Shown here piece by piece: positions 6,388 to 8,007 of a DNA stretch of 8,007 nt. The DNA lies in the NCBI GenBank assembly GCA_002441055.1, contig DJWR01000133.1, positions 1 to 8,007 on the forward strand, in the 5' to 3' direction. The stretch is from Caulobacteraceae bacterium UBA6225. GTDB taxonomy: Bacteria > Pseudomonadota > Alphaproteobacteria > Caulobacterales > Caulobacteraceae. The position numbers were made by a program, and so were the translations under genes. Positions within the stretch are counted from its first letter, which is position 1; each line of letters begins with the position of its first letter. Under the pieces are notes generated by a model. The model was given only the letters and a program-made list of their open reading frames with translations. It was not told the DNA's origin and searched no databases.

Positions 6388-6393
6388 TCCTCA
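6388..6393 (-). promoter_or_regulatory. tolA ribosome binding site overlapping the tolR stop
   Basis: TGAGGA combines the tolR stop codon (TGA) with the Shine-Dalgarno GAGGA of tolA, 6 nt before ATG 6381. The arrangement repeats at the tolA-tolB junction and points to ribosomes passing directly from one gene to the next. Confidence 0.75.
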
Positions 6394-6873
6394 GCGCGCT
6401 GTTTGATCAGCGCCCGAGGAGGGGCCGCCGGTCTCGGTGAGCAGGTTGATGGAGGTGAAGCCTGAACTGGCCAGGGCGGCCATCACCTGGGCCACCAGGG
6501 CGTAGTTGGTGCGTCCATCGGCCCGCACATAGATCGGCCGCTCGGTGGCGCCATCGGCCATGGCGATCAGGCGGGGCGACAGGCTGGCGAAGGCCGTTTC
6601 CTCTTCATCGATGAAGATGCTGCCGTCGGCCCGCACCGAGACCGTCAGGGGCTCGGACTGGTCGGGGATGGCGCTGGCCTCAGTCTTGGGCAACTCCAGC
6701 GGCACGCCGACCGTCAGCAGCGGCGCGGAGACCATGAAGACGATCAGCAGCACCAGCATCACGTCCACCAGGGGGGTGACGTTGATTTCCGACAGGGCGC
6801 CCCTGCGGCTGGCCCGCCGCCGGCGACGTCCGCCGCCGCCGGCCGAATAGGCGTCGTGGGATGATAGCGCCAT
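6391..6873 (-). CDS. tolR: Tol-Pal system protein TolR (ExbD/TolR family)
   Basis: TolR forms the proton pathway with TolQ and can contact peptidoglycan through its periplasmic domain. The 160 residues show one membrane helix (about 34-54, PLVDVMLVLLIVFMVSAPLL). It contains D37, the proton-path aspartate equivalent to E. coli D23. A periplasmic ExbD/TolR domain follows (about 60-148; IYVRADGRTNYALVAQVMAAL is typical). The cytoplasmic N-terminus is about 14 residues longer than in E. coli and carries GGGGRRRRR and RR, an unusually basic tail. ATG 6873 begins 4 nt after the tolQ stop. Its Shine-Dalgarno is weak, so translation probably depends on tolQ. Confidence 0.96.
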   Translation of the reverse strand: MALSSHDAYSAGGGGRRRRRASRRGALSEINVTPLVDVMLVLLIVFMVSAPLLTVGVPLELPKTEASAIPDQSEPLTVSVRADGSIFIDEEETAFASLSPRLIAMADGATERPIYVRADGRTNYALVAQVMAALASSGFTSINLLTETGGPSSGADQTAR

Positions 6874-6877
6874 GGGC

Positions 6878-7588
6878 TCAGACCCGATCGCTCAGGCGCC
6901 GCTGAATGGCGGTGGCCAAGTCGTCGGCGAAGCCTTCCAGCCGTCCGCCATAGCGCGCGGCGTCGGAGGAGAACTTGTTATAGGCGATATAGGCGGGGAT
7001 GGCCGCGGCCAGGCCAATGGCGGTGGCGAACAGGGCCTCGGCGATGGCCGGCGCCACCACGGTCAGGTTCGTGTTCTGCTGGATGGCGATGGCCTGGAAG
7101 GCGTCCATGATCCCCCAGACGGTGCCGAACAGGCCGACAAAGGGCGAGGCGGTGGCGACGATGGCCAGCAGGGGCAGGCCTTCTTCAACCCGGGCGCTCT
7201 CCCGGGCGATGATGGCGTCCAGCATCCGGTCGATGCGCTGGATCAGGAAGCCGGCCTGACTATCGCTGGCCAGACCCTTGGTGCGCGCTTCGCGCCACTC
7301 CCGCAGGGCGGCCTGCAGCATGCGCGGCAGGGCGTGACGGGGCCGGTCGCCGGCCTCGTTGGCGATCTCCTCCAGGGAGCGGCCAGAGGACACCTGGTCC
7401 TCGAACCGATCCGCGTGCCGGTTGAGGGCGGCGAACCGCAGAAGCTTGTCGATGATCACCGCCCAGGAGAACAGCGAGGCCAGGGCCAGACCGATCATCA
7501 CGGCCTTGATCACCCAGTCGGCACGCATGAACAGCGCGACCATGGAGAAACTCTCGGCCGTCAGGCTGGCGGAGGCGGCGGGGTCCAT
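6878..7588 (-). CDS. tolQ: Tol-Pal system protein TolQ (MotA/TolQ/ExbB family)
   Basis: TolQ is the pentameric inner-membrane proton channel subunit that powers TolA. The 236 residues (E. coli 230) show membrane helix 1 at about 26-47, a large cytoplasmic loop, helix 2 at about 139-165 and helix 3 at about 179-203. Helix 2 holds the signature TASPFVGLFGTVWGIM (146-161). Helix 3 holds the conserved APAIAEALFATAIGLAAAIPA. ATG 7588 is chosen because GGAG lies 9 nt upstream (7598-7601). The frame stays open to a TTG at 7627, which would add 13 residues without a better ribosome site. The 185-bp gap before it suggests that tolQ may have its own promoter in addition to read-through from ybgC. Confidence 0.97.
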   Translation of the reverse strand: MDPAASASLTAESFSMVALFMRADWVIKAVMIGLALASLFSWAVIIDKLLRFAALNRHADRFEDQVSSGRSLEEIANEAGDRPRHALPRMLQAALREWREARTKGLASDSQAGFLIQRIDRMLDAIIARESARVEEGLPLLAIVATASPFVGLFGTVWGIMDAFQAIAIQQNTNLTVVAPAIAEALFATAIGLAAAIPAYIAYNKFSSDAARYGGRLEGFADDLATAIQRRLSDRV

Positions 7589-7667
7589 GTGTGTGGGCTC
7601 CGTTGTCGTTCGGGCGGAGACGCCCAAGGCTGAAGTGAAACGCTGCGGTGGCGAACTTAAGGCGCCG

Positions 7668-7680
7668 GATCGTGACGATC
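7668..7680. promoter_or_regulatory. 13-bp palindrome upstream of tolQ
   Basis: GATCGT-G-ACGATC is a perfect 6-bp inverted repeat around one base, 80 bp before the tolQ start. Its size suits a dimeric regulator site, but I do not recognise it as a known operator. No T-tract follows it, so it is not a terminator. It is isolated in the window and may be chance. Confidence 0.25.
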
Positions 7681-7773
7681 ACGCCCGTACCCCCTGCAGT
7701 GGAACAACATTAGGGTTACTGAAGTCTGCGCGGCCCACGAAGATGCTCAAAGCGCCGAGACTCCGTTCGGCCC

Positions 7774-8007
7774 TCAGGCCTCCGCGTCTGTGGCGAAATA
7801 GGGCGACAGCGCCGCGGCCATGCCTGGGGGCGGCTTGCGCGGGCGTCCGTCCAGACCGATGCAGGCGGCGATGACGGCGGCCTGGGCGATCAATGTCTCG
7901 CCACGGACAACGCGCTGGCTGATGAACAGCCGCGGCCCCTTCACCCGGTCATAGGTGGTGCGCACCTGCAGGGCGTCGTCGATGCGGGCGGGGGCTTTGA
8001 AGTCCAG
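7774..8007 (-). CDS. ybgC: Tol-Pal system-associated acyl-CoA thioesterase, C-terminal half (5' end outside window)
   Basis: YbgC is a cytoplasmic hotdog-fold thioesterase that hydrolyses acyl-CoA; its gene heads tol clusters in many proteobacteria. Only the last 77 residues are visible, open from the right edge to TGA. They begin LDFKAPARIDDALQVRTTYD, matching the central 'DF..PA..DD.L.V.T' strand region of the family. RLFISQRVVRGETLIAQAAVIAACIGLDGRPRKPP follows, the last hotdog strands with the typical DGRPR-P ending. The active-site Asp and the start lie outside the window. The tail (ALSPYFATDAEA) is short and variable. The assignment rests on this match plus its place before tolQ. Confidence 0.9.
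   Translation of the reverse strand: MDFKAPARIDDALQVRTTYDRVKGPRLFISQRVVRGETLIAQAAVIAACIGLDGRPRKPPPGMAAALSPYFATDAEA

Noticed and set aside
5669..6406. A + strand frame opposite tolA with Gly/Ala-rich repeats
   Set aside because: Its repeats are only the complement of the TolA proline linker codons.
7589..7627. Longer tolQ beginning at TTG 7627
   Set aside because: ATG 7588 has a GGAG site at 9 nt and gives the usual TolQ length.
6872..7633. A 253-codon open frame on the + strand opposite tolQ
   Set aside because: It mirrors tolQ, which has clear family signatures. The + strand product is Gly/Gln/Asp-rich low complexity without domains, as expected from antisense reading of GC-rich genes.
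1..8007. Search for mobile elements, CRISPR, tRNA/rRNA, toxin-antitoxin or defence genes
   Set aside because: All coding space is taken by housekeeping envelope genes, tilS, pntB and the M23 gene. No spaced direct repeats, terminal inverted repeats or RNA-gene patterns were seen by eye.

Overview
The window is high-GC DNA with alphaproteobacterial gene content. Protein style (short proline-rich TolA, divergent TilS, Pal ending with NRN rather than NRR) and GC-rich codon use suggest a Caulobacterales-type organism (Caulobacter/Phenylobacterium-like). This placement is inference from protein character, not from a marker gene.

Layout: the left edge carries the last 118 residues of PntB (+ strand), the NADP(H)-binding end of proton-translocating transhydrogenase. 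After a 185-bp gap comes a + strand gene for a secreted M23 (LytM-type) peptidoglycan endopeptidase with all zinc ligands present. Everything else is on the - strand and is a complete Tol-Pal cluster. In transcription order from the right edge it runs ybgC (3' half only), tolQ, tolR, tolA, tolB, pal, cpoB (ybgF), tilS. The M23 gene and tilS converge and overlap tail to tail by 51 bp.

Function: TolQ and TolR form the inner-membrane proton channel. They energise TolA, which reaches across the periplasm to TolB and the outer-membrane lipoprotein Pal; Pal binds peptidoglycan. CpoB is the periplasmic coiled-coil/TPR partner. Together they hold the outer membrane to the wall and drive its constriction at division. 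YbgC is a hotdog acyl-CoA thioesterase habitually linked to tol genes. TilS modifies tRNA-Ile2 and is an unrelated passenger, translationally coupled to cpoB by a 10-nt overlap.

Expression structure visible in the sequence: tolQ-tolR-tolA-tolB are packed with 4, 9 and 14-nt gaps, and the tolR and tolA stop codons lie inside the next gene's Shine-Dalgarno. A 134-bp, relatively AT-rich gap before pal may hold a pal promoter. A strong intrinsic terminator (11-bp stem) lies between pal and cpoB, so the cluster is probably at least two or three transcription units. I found no RNA gene, mobile element, CRISPR array or evident novel system. The most interesting points are the internal terminator, the tilS/M23 junction and the TonB-like TolA linker.
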